Positions 43,138-52,743 of a DNA stretch of 64,000 nt are shown here, piece by piece. The DNA is taken from assembly GCA_900316285.1 (NCBI GenBank), contig ONCG01000001.1, positions 295,195-359,194 of the forward strand. Direction: 5' to 3'. The notes below the pieces were generated by a model. That model ran no database searches, was not told where the DNA came from, and saw only the letters and a list, made by a program, of their open reading frames with translations. The position numbers were made by a program, and so were the translations under genes. Positions within the stretch are counted from its first letter, which is position 1. Each line of letters begins with the position of its first letter. The DNA comes from an uncultured Prevotellaceae bacterium. Lineage in GTDB: Bacteria; Bacteroidota; Bacteroidia; Bacteroidales; Bacteroidaceae.

Positions 43138-45809
43138 GACATACGCTATATACTCTGACGTTGACCTTCGGTCGAGCATGCTCACGCTCGGAAAAGCCGA
43201 TGCGAGCATCGCTTTCCTCTCGCTTAGCCGCATGCTTCATGGCCTGCATCCTCTGCATGCCACTTGGTACTTTTGCACAAAGGCTACGGGTAGGCGAACG
43301 AAGTTCGGGAATGCGTGTCACGCATACCTATAATAATATGTCGCTCAGCGAAGCCCTACTCCAGTTAAACAACGAGCAGAAGGATTACGTCATCAACTTC
43401 CTCTACAACGAACTGGAGGACTTCCGCGTCACCGCCACCATCAAGAACAAGCGTCTGTCCGATGCCATCCAGCAGATGATAGGTTTCTATCCCGTCCGCA
43501 TGACCGTGAAGCCCGACGATCACGAAATCTATGTGGAGTGTACCCACAAGACCGACCGCCACCTGACGGGCACCATCATCGACGAACAGGGTCAGCCCGT
43601 GGGCTACGCCAACATTGCTGTTCTCAATCCCGCAGACTCCACGCTACTCGGAGGTGGTGTGTCTAACGAGAGCGGCTACTTCGCCATTCCATACGAGCAA
43701 GATAAAGTTCTCGCCCGCATCTCCTACGTTGGATACAAGACCATATACAAAATATGTAACAGGCCTGAGGTTGGAACAATACGGATGGAGATTGATAACT
43801 ATACGTTGAACAATGTAACGGTAAAAGGAGAACGCCCGCTATACCAAACAAAAGGCAGCAGCATCGTTATGAATGTGGCAGGTACGGTCTTGGAACGTTT
43901 ACACAACGCTAACGAGTTGCTGTTGCAAGTGCCAGGCGTGGTCGCTGCACCAGATGGCAGTTTGACAGTCTTTGGACGTGGCACTCCTATCTACTATATC
44001 AACAACCGCAAAGTGCAGAACATGCAGGAGATAACCCATCTGTCCCCCAAGAATATCCTGAACATCGAGCTTGTTCGCAATCCCGGAGCACAGTACGATG
44101 CGGAAGTGACAGCCGTCATAAAGATAACGACACGCACAAAGGAGGAAGGGTGGACGCTGCGGGTAAAAGCCGATGAGAAACTGAATGATGTGCTGACCTC
44201 GGATGAGTCGGTGGATGTAGGTTTGAAACAAGGTGGACTGAATGTGTCGGCACATCTGGAGTACGAAGACTTTCACCGCCATTATAGCCAGCCACAGATA
44301 AAGGAACTCGTTGTGGATGGCGACATCTACCGATATGACAAGACTCAAGACCACAGCAAGTCACACCAGAAAGCACCGAGTTGGTCAGCCAGCGTGGACT
44401 ATGAGTTTAACGAACGGCACATTGCTGGTGCCAGTTACGACGGCTATCACAATACGTGGTTGTCGCCTGGTGATGCCCTTCACGTCTACAGCAAGAATGG
44501 ACTAGAGTTCCAGCGTACCCATACCTTGAGCGACTATCATAACGACATGGACTATGCCCACGTAAACACGTTCTATAATGCAGAATGGACGCAGCGGCTA
44601 CACACTGCCCTCAACCTTGACTACGTAAGTAATTCCAGTGACTACCGACAATTGACAGACGAAATCACCGATGCTGCAACCGTCTCAACGCTCAACAAGA
44701 GCAAAAGCCGTTTCCACGTCTATGCGGGGCGGTTAACGTTCGACTACACACTGGCGGAAAATATTTCATTGTCGTGGGGCGCAGAGTACAACCGCGTGAC
44801 AGGCAATGGTACAGCCGATTGTGACAATGCCGTGGTTCCGCCCTCTGATTATCAGCAATGGGAGAACAAGGTTGCTGCTTTTCTGGAAGCTAAAGCAACC
44901 TTTGGCAACTGGACGTTGAACGGAGGCATTCGCTATGAGGATGTGAACAGCGACTACTCAGACCGCCTGGCCTCAGATGCCAACATTCACCGTCACTACC
45001 GCAATTTATTTCCCTCGGTGGAAATCAGCCACAGGCATAAAGGATGGAGCAACGCCCTCTCGTTCTCGTCGCGTGCCAACCGTCCGTCTTTCCGTCAACT
45101 GAGCAACTATACTTACTATGACAGCGAGTTTGTCTATCAGCATGGCAATCCCAGCCTTCAACCCATGACGCTCTACACCGTCGAGTGGAACACAGGCTAT
45201 AAGTTCATTAATACCTCACTCAGTTATACATACAAGGACAACCTCATCGCCCCTGACATCTACACTGAGGATGAGCATTCTCCCATACTGGTGAGTTCTT
45301 TCAGCAACTTCGACCATGCAAGCCTGCTTAGTGCTCATATCAGTTTGCAGCACAACTTCGGTTGGTGGCGTCCCTCAATCACTATGGCTGTGCAACATCA
45401 GTTTTTTGACTACGAATACATGAATGAACCATATAGCTATGGTAAAACGGGGTTTTATGTTGCAGCCAACCAATATTTCGACTTGCCCCGCGGATGGCTT
45501 GCCAACATATATTACTACTATAATAGCGTTGGCGTACAAAATAATACCCAATTAAAGCCTTTTCAAATGCTGAACCTCAGCATTCAGAAGTCTTTCCTGC
45601 AAGACCGACTCAGTGTAAAACTTGCAGCACAAGATATTTTCCACAAAATGAAGTTCGAACAAGATATGCGCATCCGTAATGTTCATTTCTGGCAAATTGA
45701 AGACCACAAATATTGGAATTTCTCGCTGAGCGTCGTGTATCGCTTGAACCAACTCAAGACCAAGTATCGTGGAAAGAGTGCCGCAAGCGAACAAATCAAC
45801 CGACTATAA
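43134..45809 (+). CDS. TonB-dependent-type outer-membrane receptor with STN domain (receptor 1)
   Basis: 891 residues. A signal peptide is followed by an STN-like domain (about 66-140, MSLSEALLQL to ECTHKTDRHL), a carboxypeptidase-D-like domain (TGTIIDEQGQPVGYANIAVL), a plug (LQVPGVVAAPDGSLTVFG) and a barrel of about 620 residues. The STN domain should contact the anti-sigma protein across the periplasm. Compared with receptor 2, the N-terminus carries two in-frame insertions: 25 codons in the signal peptide (43164-43238) and 11 codons after it (43281-43313). A Met at codon 23 (43200) inside the first insertion could be the working start. Confidence 0.85.
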   Translation: MRHTLYTLTLTFGRACSRSEKPMRASLSSRLAACFMACILCMPLGTFAQRLRVGERSSGMRVTHTYNNMSLSEALLQLNNEQKDYVINFLYNELEDFRVTATIKNKRLSDAIQQMIGFYPVRMTVKPDDHEIYVECTHKTDRHLTGTIIDEQGQPVGYANIAVLNPADSTLLGGGVSNESGYFAIPYEQDKVLARISYVGYKTIYKICNRPEVGTIRMEIDNYTLNNVTVKGERPLYQTKGSSIVMNVAGTVLERLHNANELLLQVPGVVAAPDGSLTVFGRGTPIYYINNRKVQNMQEITHLSPKNILNIELVRNPGAQYDAEVTAVIKITTRTKEEGWTLRVKADEKLNDVLTSDESVDVGLKQGGLNVSAHLEYEDFHRHYSQPQIKELVVDGDIYRYDKTQDHSKSHQKAPSWSASVDYEFNERHIAGASYDGYHNTWLSPGDALHVYSKNGLEFQRTHTLSDYHNDMDYAHVNTFYNAEWTQRLHTALNLDYVSNSSDYRQLTDEITDAATVSTLNKSKSRFHVYAGRLTFDYTLAENISLSWGAEYNRVTGNGTADCDNAVVPPSDYQQWENKVAAFLEAKATFGNWTLNGGIRYEDVNSDYSDRLASDANIHRHYRNLFPSVEISHRHKGWSNALSFSSRANRPSFRQLSNYTYYDSEFVYQHGNPSLQPMTLYTVEWNTGYKFINTSLSYTYKDNLIAPDIYTEDEHSPILVSSFSNFDHASLLSAHISLQHNFGWWRPSITMAVQHQFFDYEYMNEPYSYGKTGFYVAANQYFDLPRGWLANIYYYYNSVGVQNNTQLKPFQMLNLSIQKSFLQDRLSVKLAAQDIFHKMKFEQDMRIRNVHFWQIEDHKYWNFSLSVVYRLNQLKTKYRGKSAASEQINRL
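43164..43238. repeat. In-frame palindromic insertion 1 in receptor 1
   Basis: 75 bp absent from the paralogue at 46328. It contains GAGCATGCTC and CGATGCGAGCATCG palindromes and CTCGGAAAAGC, the latter like the intergenic TTCGGAAAAGC at 19257-19267. It encodes residues 11-35. Confidence 0.7.
43281..43313. repeat. In-frame palindromic insertion 2 in receptor 1
   Basis: 33 bp absent from the paralogue. AAAGGCTACGGGTAGGCGA and CGGGAATG match the reverse complement of the intergenic repeat at 61390-61481 (AGGCTACGGGTAGGCG, then CGGGAATG). Confidence 0.8.
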
Positions 45810-45827
45810 AACTCTCTCGTTTCGATA

Positions 45828-45857
45828 GGCAGTCGTCGGCCTCGCGCCGACGCTGCC
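45828..45857 (+). terminator. Hairpin after receptor 1
   Basis: GGCAG-T-CGTCGGC / GCCGACG-CTGCC stem without a strong T-run. A near copy follows receptor 2 at 48890-48922, so the hairpin was copied with the receptor unit. Confidence 0.6.
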
Positions 45858-46001
45858 CCATCCATAACAGTAAATGTCAGACAAATGTCAGGGAGATTTC
45901 TCTGCTGCCTGGAATGTTTTATGTGATTTTGCAGTCAAAATGGTGAACGGTTCGCGTTGAAGTGTGTATATACGGATAGCAACCTATCGTTAACAGAAAA
46001 A

Positions 46002-46331
46002 ATGAAAAGAAAGATTTTTATTACAATAGTGTGCTTGATGGCAACAGTGATGCAGGCACAGACAGTCACTTCCCTGCCAGCAGATACGGTTCAGACCGAC
46101 ACAATTCCCTTTGAGTCATACATCTTCAACAATGTGCCACTCGACTCCATGCTCACAGCCATTGCTGCCGCCCACGGGGTGCAGGTGGAGTTTGAGAACG
46201 ATGCGACTCGCGAGCTTCGTTTCCATTTTGTTTGGAAACGTGAAGACAGCCTCTCGCGTGTCGTAGAAAAGTTGAACACCTTCGAGGCCGTGAACATCGG
46301 CATGGAAGACAAAACGTTGGTGGTAAGATGA
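46002..46331 (+). CDS. Secreted stand-alone DUF4974 domain
   Basis: The ATG at 46002 gives 109 residues: a cleavable signal peptide (MKRKIFITIVCLMATVMQAQ) followed only by a DUF4974 domain. That domain is almost identical to the C-terminus of the anti-sigma protein at 42379 (FHFVWKREDSLSRVVEKLNT is shared exactly). It lacks the cytoplasmic sigma-binding part and the membrane segment. It overlaps receptor 2 by 4 bases exactly as the anti-sigma gene overlaps receptor 1. It may compete for, or preset, the receptor STN domain. Confidence 0.85.
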   Translation: MKRKIFITIVCLMATVMQAQTVTSLPADTVQTDTIPFESYIFNNVPLDSMLTAIAAAHGVQVEFENDATRELRFHFVWKREDSLSRVVEKLNTFEAVNIGMEDKTLVVR

Positions 46332-48859
46332 GACGCACACTATATGCTTTAACGCTTTTGGCTTGCATCCTCTGTATGCCACTTGATGCCTTCGCACAGC
46401 GTATCAGCCACATATATAATAATGTGTCGCTCAGCGAAGCCCTGCTTGGGTTGAACAACGCTCAGGATGAATACGTCATCAACTTCCTCTATAACGAGTT
46501 GGAGGACTTCCGTATCACCACCACTGTCAGCCGCAAGTCGCTGCCCGATGCCATCCAGCAGATGATAGGCTTCTATCCAGTTCGCATGACCGTGAAGCCC
46601 GATGACCACGAAATCTACGTGGAGTGTACCCACAAGACCGACCGCCACCTGATGGGAACCGTCATTGATGAGCAAGGACAGCCTGTGGCATACGCCAACA
46701 TTGCCATCCTCAATCCCACAGACACCACGTTGCTTAGTGGTGGAGTCAGCAACGAAAGCGGCTATTTCGCCATTCCATACGATCAACCCACCATCCTTGC
46801 CCGCATATCCTACGTCGGTTATAAGACCATCTATAAACGCTGCGACCAGCCAGAAGCGGGAACGATACGCTTACAACCTGAGACGGTTTCACTGAAAGGT
46901 GTGCAGGTGAAAGGTGAGCGAATCGTCTCAACAACGGAAAATGGTCACCTTGTTTACAACATGCCCATGCTCCTGCAAGTATATCCCGCCGACAATGCCT
47001 ACGATGCGCTGACCAACATCCCGGGAGTTAGTGAGATGAATGGCAGCATTATGTTCTCAGGTCGGACCGTGACGCTCATCATCAACGGAAAACCCACCAC
47101 GTTGAGTGCCGACAAGGTAGTGGAGCGACTGAGACAGATGCCCGCCGCCATGCTGGCCAAGGCCGAAGTGATGCCGTCGGCTCCTGCGAAATATCACGTA
47201 CGAGGCATGGCCATCAACATCGTAACTAAAGACTTTACTGGGACAAACCAGCTATCAGGACAACTGATGGGCGGTTGGCGACAGCACAAATATGGAACGG
47301 GTTATGCGGGCGGAAGCATCATCTATAATCATGGCAAACTGGGAATAGACGCATCGTACACCTATACCAATGGAACAGGTTACGGACAGGTGGAGCATGA
47401 GGCTAACCATCCACTTGGAGAGCAGCGTGCGGCTTATAGTGACAAAACCTGCAACCGCAGCGACGGCATCGACCATGAGTACCACATTGGGATGGACTAT
47501 GCCATCGCCGAAGACCACCGTTTGAACCTTGCCTACACGGGTCAGTGGAACTCTACCCGCTCAACCAATACCACAACAGGCACTGCCCAGTCCACTCAAC
47601 ATTCGCGCCAGCATACCTATCTGCACAACGTCGATGCAAATTATTCGGCTCCCTTCGGATTGCAACTTGGCGCGTCTTATACCAATTATCAGGAGCCTCG
47701 CATGCAAAATCTGGATGGAGAGCTGAATGAGATGAGCAGAAATCTCTATGTCGATAGCCGCCAGAAGGTTAGCAAATGGCTTTTCACCATCGACCAGACT
47801 CTTTCCCTGCCGAAAGGATGGGAATTGAACTATGGTGGCAAGGCGCAGTTCACCAATAACAACAGCTTTCAGACCACACTCGACGCTGATCGCAAACTCC
47901 TGCCCGATGCCACATCATACGTAGATTACAACGAGCGCATATTGAACGCTTACGCAGGTTTCAGCAAGCAAATAGGCCAGTCTCTTAGTTTTGATGCCTC
48001 ACTGACAGCCGAACAATACCATGCTACTAAGTGGAACGAATGGCGCATCTACCCACAGTTTAATGCCATGTGGAATATCAACGAAAAGAACATGCTCAAC
48101 CTCTCGTTCAGCAGCGAAGCCATCTATCCCAGCTATTGGAGTACGATGAGTAGCATCTATTACTCTTCTGCATATAGTGAAATCTGGGGTAATCCCGATT
48201 TGAAGACTGCTTCGAGTTACGATCTCAATTTGATGTGGCAGCTAAATCGCAAATACACCTTCACGGCCTTTGCACAATTTGAGCCCGACTATTTCGCCCA
48301 ACTTGCTTATCAACCCTCCGACCGAATGGCTGTCATTATGAAGGAAACCAATTTTGACTATTCCAATAACTTTGGTCTGCAAGCCTCAGCGCAATTCAAT
48401 ATTGGCAAATGGTTAAACGGAACTTTTAACGCTACTGGCTTCTATAGACATGACAAAAGCAATGAATTCTTCGACCTTCCTTTCAATCGTACTCAACTCT
48501 CAGCTATCCTCAGCGGTACGGCTGTAGTCAAACTGTCTCAGCGTCACAACATCCAATTCATTTTGAATCCTTTCTTCCAGTCAAAAGCCATTCAAGGAGT
48601 TTATGACATCAACCCGATGTTCCGTCTTCATGCTACGCTCCGTTGGACATCCGACAACGGCAAATGGAGCCTCATAGCTAAGGGCACGAATATTCTCAAT
48701 GGCTATTCCAACGTCCGTTCAACTCTTGCCAATCAAGATTACACGATGCGCGTTTGGAATTCTAACACTCCTAATGCATCCCTTACCGCCATCTACCGCA
48801 TCGGCAACTTCAAGGAGAAGCAGAAGAAGGCCGTGGATACCTCGCGTATGGGATATTGA
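46328..48859 (+). CDS. TonB-dependent-type outer-membrane receptor with STN domain (receptor 2)
   Basis: 843 residues with signal peptide ending DAFAQ. The STN and carboxypeptidase-D-like domains (about residues 25-190) are nearly the same as in receptor 1. From about residue 195 onward the plug and barrel are quite different (NIPGVSEMNGSIMFSGRTVT versus QVPGVVAAPDGSLTVFGRGT). It ends in FKEKQKKAVDTSRMGY. The pattern is a conserved signalling head joined to a diverged barrel, so the two receptors probably recognise different ligands but report to one sigma factor. Confidence 0.86.
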   Translation: MRRTLYALTLLACILCMPLDAFAQRISHIYNNVSLSEALLGLNNAQDEYVINFLYNELEDFRITTTVSRKSLPDAIQQMIGFYPVRMTVKPDDHEIYVECTHKTDRHLMGTVIDEQGQPVAYANIAILNPTDTTLLSGGVSNESGYFAIPYDQPTILARISYVGYKTIYKRCDQPEAGTIRLQPETVSLKGVQVKGERIVSTTENGHLVYNMPMLLQVYPADNAYDALTNIPGVSEMNGSIMFSGRTVTLIINGKPTTLSADKVVERLRQMPAAMLAKAEVMPSAPAKYHVRGMAINIVTKDFTGTNQLSGQLMGGWRQHKYGTGYAGGSIIYNHGKLGIDASYTYTNGTGYGQVEHEANHPLGEQRAAYSDKTCNRSDGIDHEYHIGMDYAIAEDHRLNLAYTGQWNSTRSTNTTTGTAQSTQHSRQHTYLHNVDANYSAPFGLQLGASYTNYQEPRMQNLDGELNEMSRNLYVDSRQKVSKWLFTIDQTLSLPKGWELNYGGKAQFTNNNSFQTTLDADRKLLPDATSYVDYNERILNAYAGFSKQIGQSLSFDASLTAEQYHATKWNEWRIYPQFNAMWNINEKNMLNLSFSSEAIYPSYWSTMSSIYYSSAYSEIWGNPDLKTASSYDLNLMWQLNRKYTFTAFAQFEPDYFAQLAYQPSDRMAVIMKETNFDYSNNFGLQASAQFNIGKWLNGTFNATGFYRHDKSNEFFDLPFNRTQLSAILSGTAVVKLSQRHNIQFILNPFFQSKAIQGVYDINPMFRLHATLRWTSDNGKWSLIAKGTNILNGYSNVRSTLANQDYTMRVWNSNTPNASLTAIYRIGNFKEKQKKAVDTSRMGY

Positions 48860-48889
48860 ACTGACTATAAGAATCTCTCTCGTTTTGAT

Positions 48890-48922
48890 GGGCAGTCGTC
48901 AGCATTCGTGCCGGCGCTGCCC
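48890..48922 (+). terminator. Hairpin after receptor 2
   Basis: GGGCAG-T-CGTCAGC / GCCGGCG-CTGCCC followed by GTTTTC, the counterpart of 45828-45857. Confidence 0.65.
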
Positions 48923-49030
48923 GTTTTCAGTTCAAGGACAATGAACGCCCGACGGTGTGCAAGAATTCTGACTTTCGACTTTAAATGAAGTAGCGTATTA
49001 CATCAAAAATGTAACGAAAATGTGATTTTG

Positions 49031-49062
49031 TTTTGTTTTTCAGCGGATTTGCACTATCTTTG
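49031..49062 (+). promoter_or_regulatory. Promoter of the CE15 gene
   Basis: TTTTG (49031-49035), 19 bases, TATCTTTG (49055-49062). The leader is about 70 bases. Confidence 0.8.
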
Positions 49063-49139
49063 CATCGTCTTTGCAGCAGACGGATACCTCTGCGGAGACA
49101 CGGAAGAAGACTATCATCACCCTAAAACCCGCAAAAACA

Positions 49140-50297
49140 ATGAAAAGGCTACTATTCCTAATCGTTATTGGCATGGCACTCACCGCTCAGGCACAGCGGC
49201 AGAAGACTACCACGCCCCCACTGGTTTACAACGTTGAAAACACGATGGCTAAGGCTGCCAAGCCCAAGATGCTGCCGGCCAATGAGTTACCCGTCATCCG
49301 CGAGCTGCCCGATGCCCTGCAAGGCGTCACCACATTTAAGGACTGGGCGGCACGTCGCCACGCCGTGGGCGCACTCATCCAGCACTATGGCATTGGTGAG
49401 AAACCCGCCGTCGGCCCCGACGACGTGTTGGCACGGATGGATGGCGACACACTCGTGGTCTATGTTACCGTAAATGGTCATACGCTGAAGCTAAGTTCGG
49501 AAATCAAATACCCTGACACGGGCCAGCCGCCCTACGCCCTGATGATCGGCACCAGCGGCATCTCACTCCCCCGTCAACTGTTCCAGGGACGTCCCATCGC
49601 CACGATGGTATTCCATGAGGACCAGGTGAACGACTACTCGCAGTGGCGTCCGCACCACGAACGCGGACAGCATCCCTTCGACCGCCTCTACCCACAGCTC
49701 AAGGACAATGGAGCCTATAGCGAATGGGCATGGGGACTGAGTCGCCTCGTCGACGGATTGCAGAAGCTCGGCCCTGAGGCAACGCGCATCGACACGGAGC
49801 GCATCGGCGTCACGGGTTGCTCGTATGCCGGCAAGATGGCGCTCTATTGCGGAGCCTTCGACGAGCGCATCGCCCTGACCATTGCCCAGGAGCCTGGCGG
49901 CGGCGGTGCTGCAGCCTGGCGCGTCAGCCACACACTTACGGAGGTTGAAGACCTCGACCACACCGACTACCACTGGTTCATGGAGTCGATGCGCGAGAAC
50001 TTCCACGGCGACAGCGTCTACCAGCTGCCCTACGACCATCATCAGCTCTGCGCGATGGTGTGTCCGCGTGCCCTGTTGCTGTTGGGCAACCCCGACTACA
50101 AGTGGCTCGCCGACGAGGCGATGTTGCCTTCCGCTCAGGCGGCAGAAAAGGTGTGGCAGAAGTTCGGCATTGAGGATCGCATGAACTATAGCATCGTGGG
50201 CGGACACCCCCACTGCATGTTGCCCGAAAGCCAGATGCCACTCGTGCAGGCCTTCATCGATAAGTTCCTGCTGCATCGCGACGCAAAAACAAGATAA
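49140..50297 (+). CDS. Glucuronoyl esterase, CE15
   Basis: Cleaves esters between glucuronic acid on xylan and lignin alcohols. The ATG at 49140 gives 385 residues with a signal peptide ending AQAQ. The family motif GCSYAGKMAL holds the catalytic Ser. AQEPGGGGAAAWR follows, and GGHPHCMLPE holds the catalytic His. It is a single-gene unit just before array C, upstream of other xylan enzymes. It could also accept methyl glucuronoyl esters. Confidence 0.9.
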   Translation: MKRLLFLIVIGMALTAQAQRQKTTTPPLVYNVENTMAKAAKPKMLPANELPVIRELPDALQGVTTFKDWAARRHAVGALIQHYGIGEKPAVGPDDVLARMDGDTLVVYVTVNGHTLKLSSEIKYPDTGQPPYALMIGTSGISLPRQLFQGRPIATMVFHEDQVNDYSQWRPHHERGQHPFDRLYPQLKDNGAYSEWAWGLSRLVDGLQKLGPEATRIDTERIGVTGCSYAGKMALYCGAFDERIALTIAQEPGGGGAAAWRVSHTLTEVEDLDHTDYHWFMESMRENFHGDSVYQLPYDHHQLCAMVCPRALLLLGNPDYKWLADEAMLPSAQAAEKVWQKFGIEDRMNYSIVGGHPHCMLPESQMPLVQAFIDKFLLHRDAKTR

Positions 50298-50319
50298 AGA
50301 GTCCTGAAAAGGGTCAAAA

Positions 50320-50692
50320 AGCATGCTTCTGTTTACAGGGAAGCATGTTCCCGTTATGCTATAAGCATGCTCCTGTTTATCGGGAAGCATGCTTTTTTTA
50401 TGCCAGAGCAATGATATTGTTTCGCAAATCAACTTATTTTGTTCAGTAAATTAAGTTAATTTGTGTAGTAAATTAAGTTAATTTACCAAGTAAAATAAGT
50501 TAATTTGCTGAGTAAAATAAGTTAATTTACCGCGCAAATTAAGTTAATTTACTGAACGGGAGCAATGAGATGGCATCACGGGAGCAATGCTCTGAAGACA
50601 CGGGAGCAGTGCTCTGAAGACACGAGAGCAATGCTCTGAAGGGATAGGAGCAATGCTCTGGAGACATGAGAGCAATGCTCTAAGAACACGAA
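50320..50692. repeat. 22-bp phased repeat array C (17 units, three core types)
   Basis: Units start at 50320/50342 (AGCATGCTT type, 4 units), 50407 (AGCAATG), 50429-50539 (TTAAGTTAATTT type, 6 units) and 50561-50671 (AGCAATGCTC type, 6 units). Spacing is 22 bp throughout, except one 21-bp step between the units whose GCATG/GCAATG lies at 50387 and 50408. Core type changes twice with no loss of phase. No gene is present from 50298 to 51258. Confidence 0.95.
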
Positions 50693-50769
50693 AGAGGGCG
50701 TGACAAGATGGAATAATAGATAAGAAGATGCTGCCAGTGGTGGGGATGTGTCATAATAGAGTAAGGAGT

Positions 50770-50957
50770 CAATTTGTAGTCCCCTCCTTCTGGAAGGAGG
50801 GGTTAGGGGTGGTAGAGACAAAAAAGGTTCGACCATTTCATAAACATTTGATTTGTAATAGGTTATGACCGTGTTTTTCTCTACCACCCCGCACCCCTCC
50901 TCCCAGGAGGAGGGGACCACTGGCAGCGACTTTTCATCCACTATTATTATTTTGACA
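50770..50957. repeat. Inverted-repeat element, copy 2 of a pair
   Basis: Arms GTCCCCTCCTTCTGGAAGGA (from 50779) and TCCTCCCAGGAGGAGGGGAC (to 50917) continue into GGGGTGGTAGAGA on both sides. The centre and flanks (CAATTTGTA, ACCACTGGCAGCG, TTTTGACA) match 41506-41737. Confidence 0.85.
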
Positions 50958-51205
50958 TACCCCCTTAGGTTGTTCGTGTTGTCTTCAGCAATCCCTCAAG
51001 CCCCCTTTCCTTCCCTTTCTCACGTCAATCGCCTGTAAAACAGGGTTAATGGGCCACATCGAAAACAATTTGGAATAAATAGAAAAACAATGCCCGAGCG
51101 TGGTTTTGCATCCTTTCGAGGGTACACCTTATAAATATATAGCTGTCAAAGAAAATGTAATTCACGGCAAACTACTTGTTACAATGCGTGAACGGCATTC
51201 AGAAT

Positions 51206-51221
51206 TTTCTCATTACCTTTG
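51206..51221 (+). promoter_or_regulatory. Promoter of the xylan operon (-7 element only)
   Basis: TACCTTTG (51214-51221), 38 bases before the ATG. No convincing -33 element is seen at 19-21 bases, so an activator may be needed. Confidence 0.5.
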
Positions 51222-51258
51222 CAGGCAACAAACATTTACCCTAAAACCTGCAACGAAA

Positions 51259-52743
51259 ATGAGAAAACTGTTATTCCTGATTCCGATGCTGGCTTTGCTG
51301 GGATGCTCTGCTCCCAGCGACAAAAGCCCCGTGCTGACCATCGAGGGTGGTCAGGTGCAAGGTGTTCGTGCCGACAACGACGGCGTGTTCGTATTCCGTG
51401 GCATTCCCTATGCAGCACCGCCCATTGGCGACCTGCGCTGGAAGGAGCCACAGCCCGTAGTAGCTTGGGAGGGTGTTCGCCTCTGCGACAAGTTCGGTCA
51501 TCCCGGTTACCAGGCCGTACATTATCCGGGCTTCTATGCATCTGAGTGGGGCTACGGCGACGAAGCACCCTATAGCGAGGACTGCCTCTATCTGAACGTT
51601 TGGACAAAGGCACCCGGCGAGACTGCCAAGAAACTGCCTGTTGCCTTGTGGATACACGGTGGCGGCTATCGTGAAGGCTGGGGCTCCGAACCCGAGTTCG
51701 ACGGACAGGAGTGGGCATCGAAGGACGTGGTGCTCGTGAGCATCAACTACCGCCTGGGCATCTTCGGTTTCATGACCTATCCCGAGCTGTCGGCCGAGAG
51801 CCCACACGGCGTATCGGGCAACTATGGAATCCTCGACCAGATACAATCGCTGAAGTGGATCAAGGAGAACATTGCACAGTTTGGCGGCGATCCCGACAAC
51901 GTAACCATCTTCGGACAGAGTGCCGGAGCCGGCAGCGTGCGCACACTCTGTGAGTCGCCGTTGGCACGTGGACTCTTCCATAAGGCCGTGATCATGAGCG
52001 GCGGTGGTATCAACGTTCCTGCCAAGGACGGCGAGGAAGCCAAGCCCGCCACGCCTGTGAACCGCTTCTTCACCTACAACCCCACGCTGAAGGAAGCCGA
52101 GGCCGAGACGAAGAAGGTGATGGACTGGGCAGGACTCACCGACCTGCAAAAGCTTCGCGGTGCATCGACGGAGATTCTCTATACCGTCGGCCAGCTGTAT
52201 AACATGGTCAACAAGAGCGATGTGATGCTGATGCACCGTCCCATCGTCGATGGCTACGTCTCACTGAAGAATTTCGACGAGGCCACACGCGACGGTTCGA
52301 TTGCCGATGTGCCCTACATGATTGGTTTTACCTTGAACGACATGGGCACGATGGGTGCCGGCATTGAGGAGTTCTGCAAGGTGCGCCAGGAGAAAGGCGG
52401 CAAGGCCTGGGCTTATGAGTTTGCCCGCAAGTTGCCTGATGACGGCAAGCACCCCGACATCACCGACCGCCTGAAGGGAGCGTTCCACTCGAGCGACCTC
52501 TGGTTTGTGTTCAAGTCGCTGAAGCATTGCTGGCGTCCCTGGACACAAGGCGACTGGGATCTGGCCGAGAAGATGCTCACCGCCTGGACGAACTTCGCGA
52601 AGTTCAGCAATCCCAACGGCAAAGACGATGGCGCCTGGACGCCCTGCACCACCGAGAGTCCACAATTCATGCTCTTCAAACTCGACGACAAGGATGCCGA
52701 GCATTCCGAGATGGGAGCATTCTTCTATGACGATAACAAATGA
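51259..52743 (+). CDS. Type B carboxylesterase lipoprotein
   Basis: The ATG at 51259 gives 494 residues with lipobox ALLGC. The alpha/beta-hydrolase has [26 protein letters not shown], an oxyanion [10 protein letters not shown] and the nucleophile elbow [10 protein letters not shown]. In this cluster it may remove acyl groups (acetyl or hydroxycinnamoyl) from xylan side chains, but the family is broad. It overlaps the GH95 start by 4 bases. Confidence 0.85.
   Translation: MRKLLFLIPMLALLGCSAPSDKSPVLTIEGGQVQGVRADNDGVFVFRGIPYAAPPIGDLRWKEPQPVVAWEGVRLCDKFGHPGYQAVHYPGFYASEWGYGDEAPYSEDCLYLNVWTKAPGETAKKLPVALWIHGGGYREGWGSEPEFDGQEWASKDVVLVSINYRLGIFGFMTYPELSAESPHGVSGNYGILDQIQSLKWIKENIAQFGGDPDNVTIFGQSAGAGSVRTLCESPLARGLFHKAVIMSGGGINVPAKDGEEAKPATPVNRFFTYNPTLKEAEAETKKVMDWAGLTDLQKLRGASTEILYTVGQLYNMVNKSDVMLMHRPIVDGYVSLKNFDEATRDGSIADVPYMIGFTLNDMGTMGAGIEEFCKVRQEKGGKAWAYEFARKLPDDGKHPDITDRLKGAFHSSDLWFVFKSLKHCWRPWTQGDWDLAEKMLTAWTNFAKFSNPNGKDDGAWTPCTTESPQFMLFKLDDKDAEHSEMGAFFYDDNK

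Noticed and set aside
50320-50692. CRISPR array
   Set aside because: Units are contiguous at 22 bp with no unique spacers, the cores vary, and no cas genes are near any of the three arrays.
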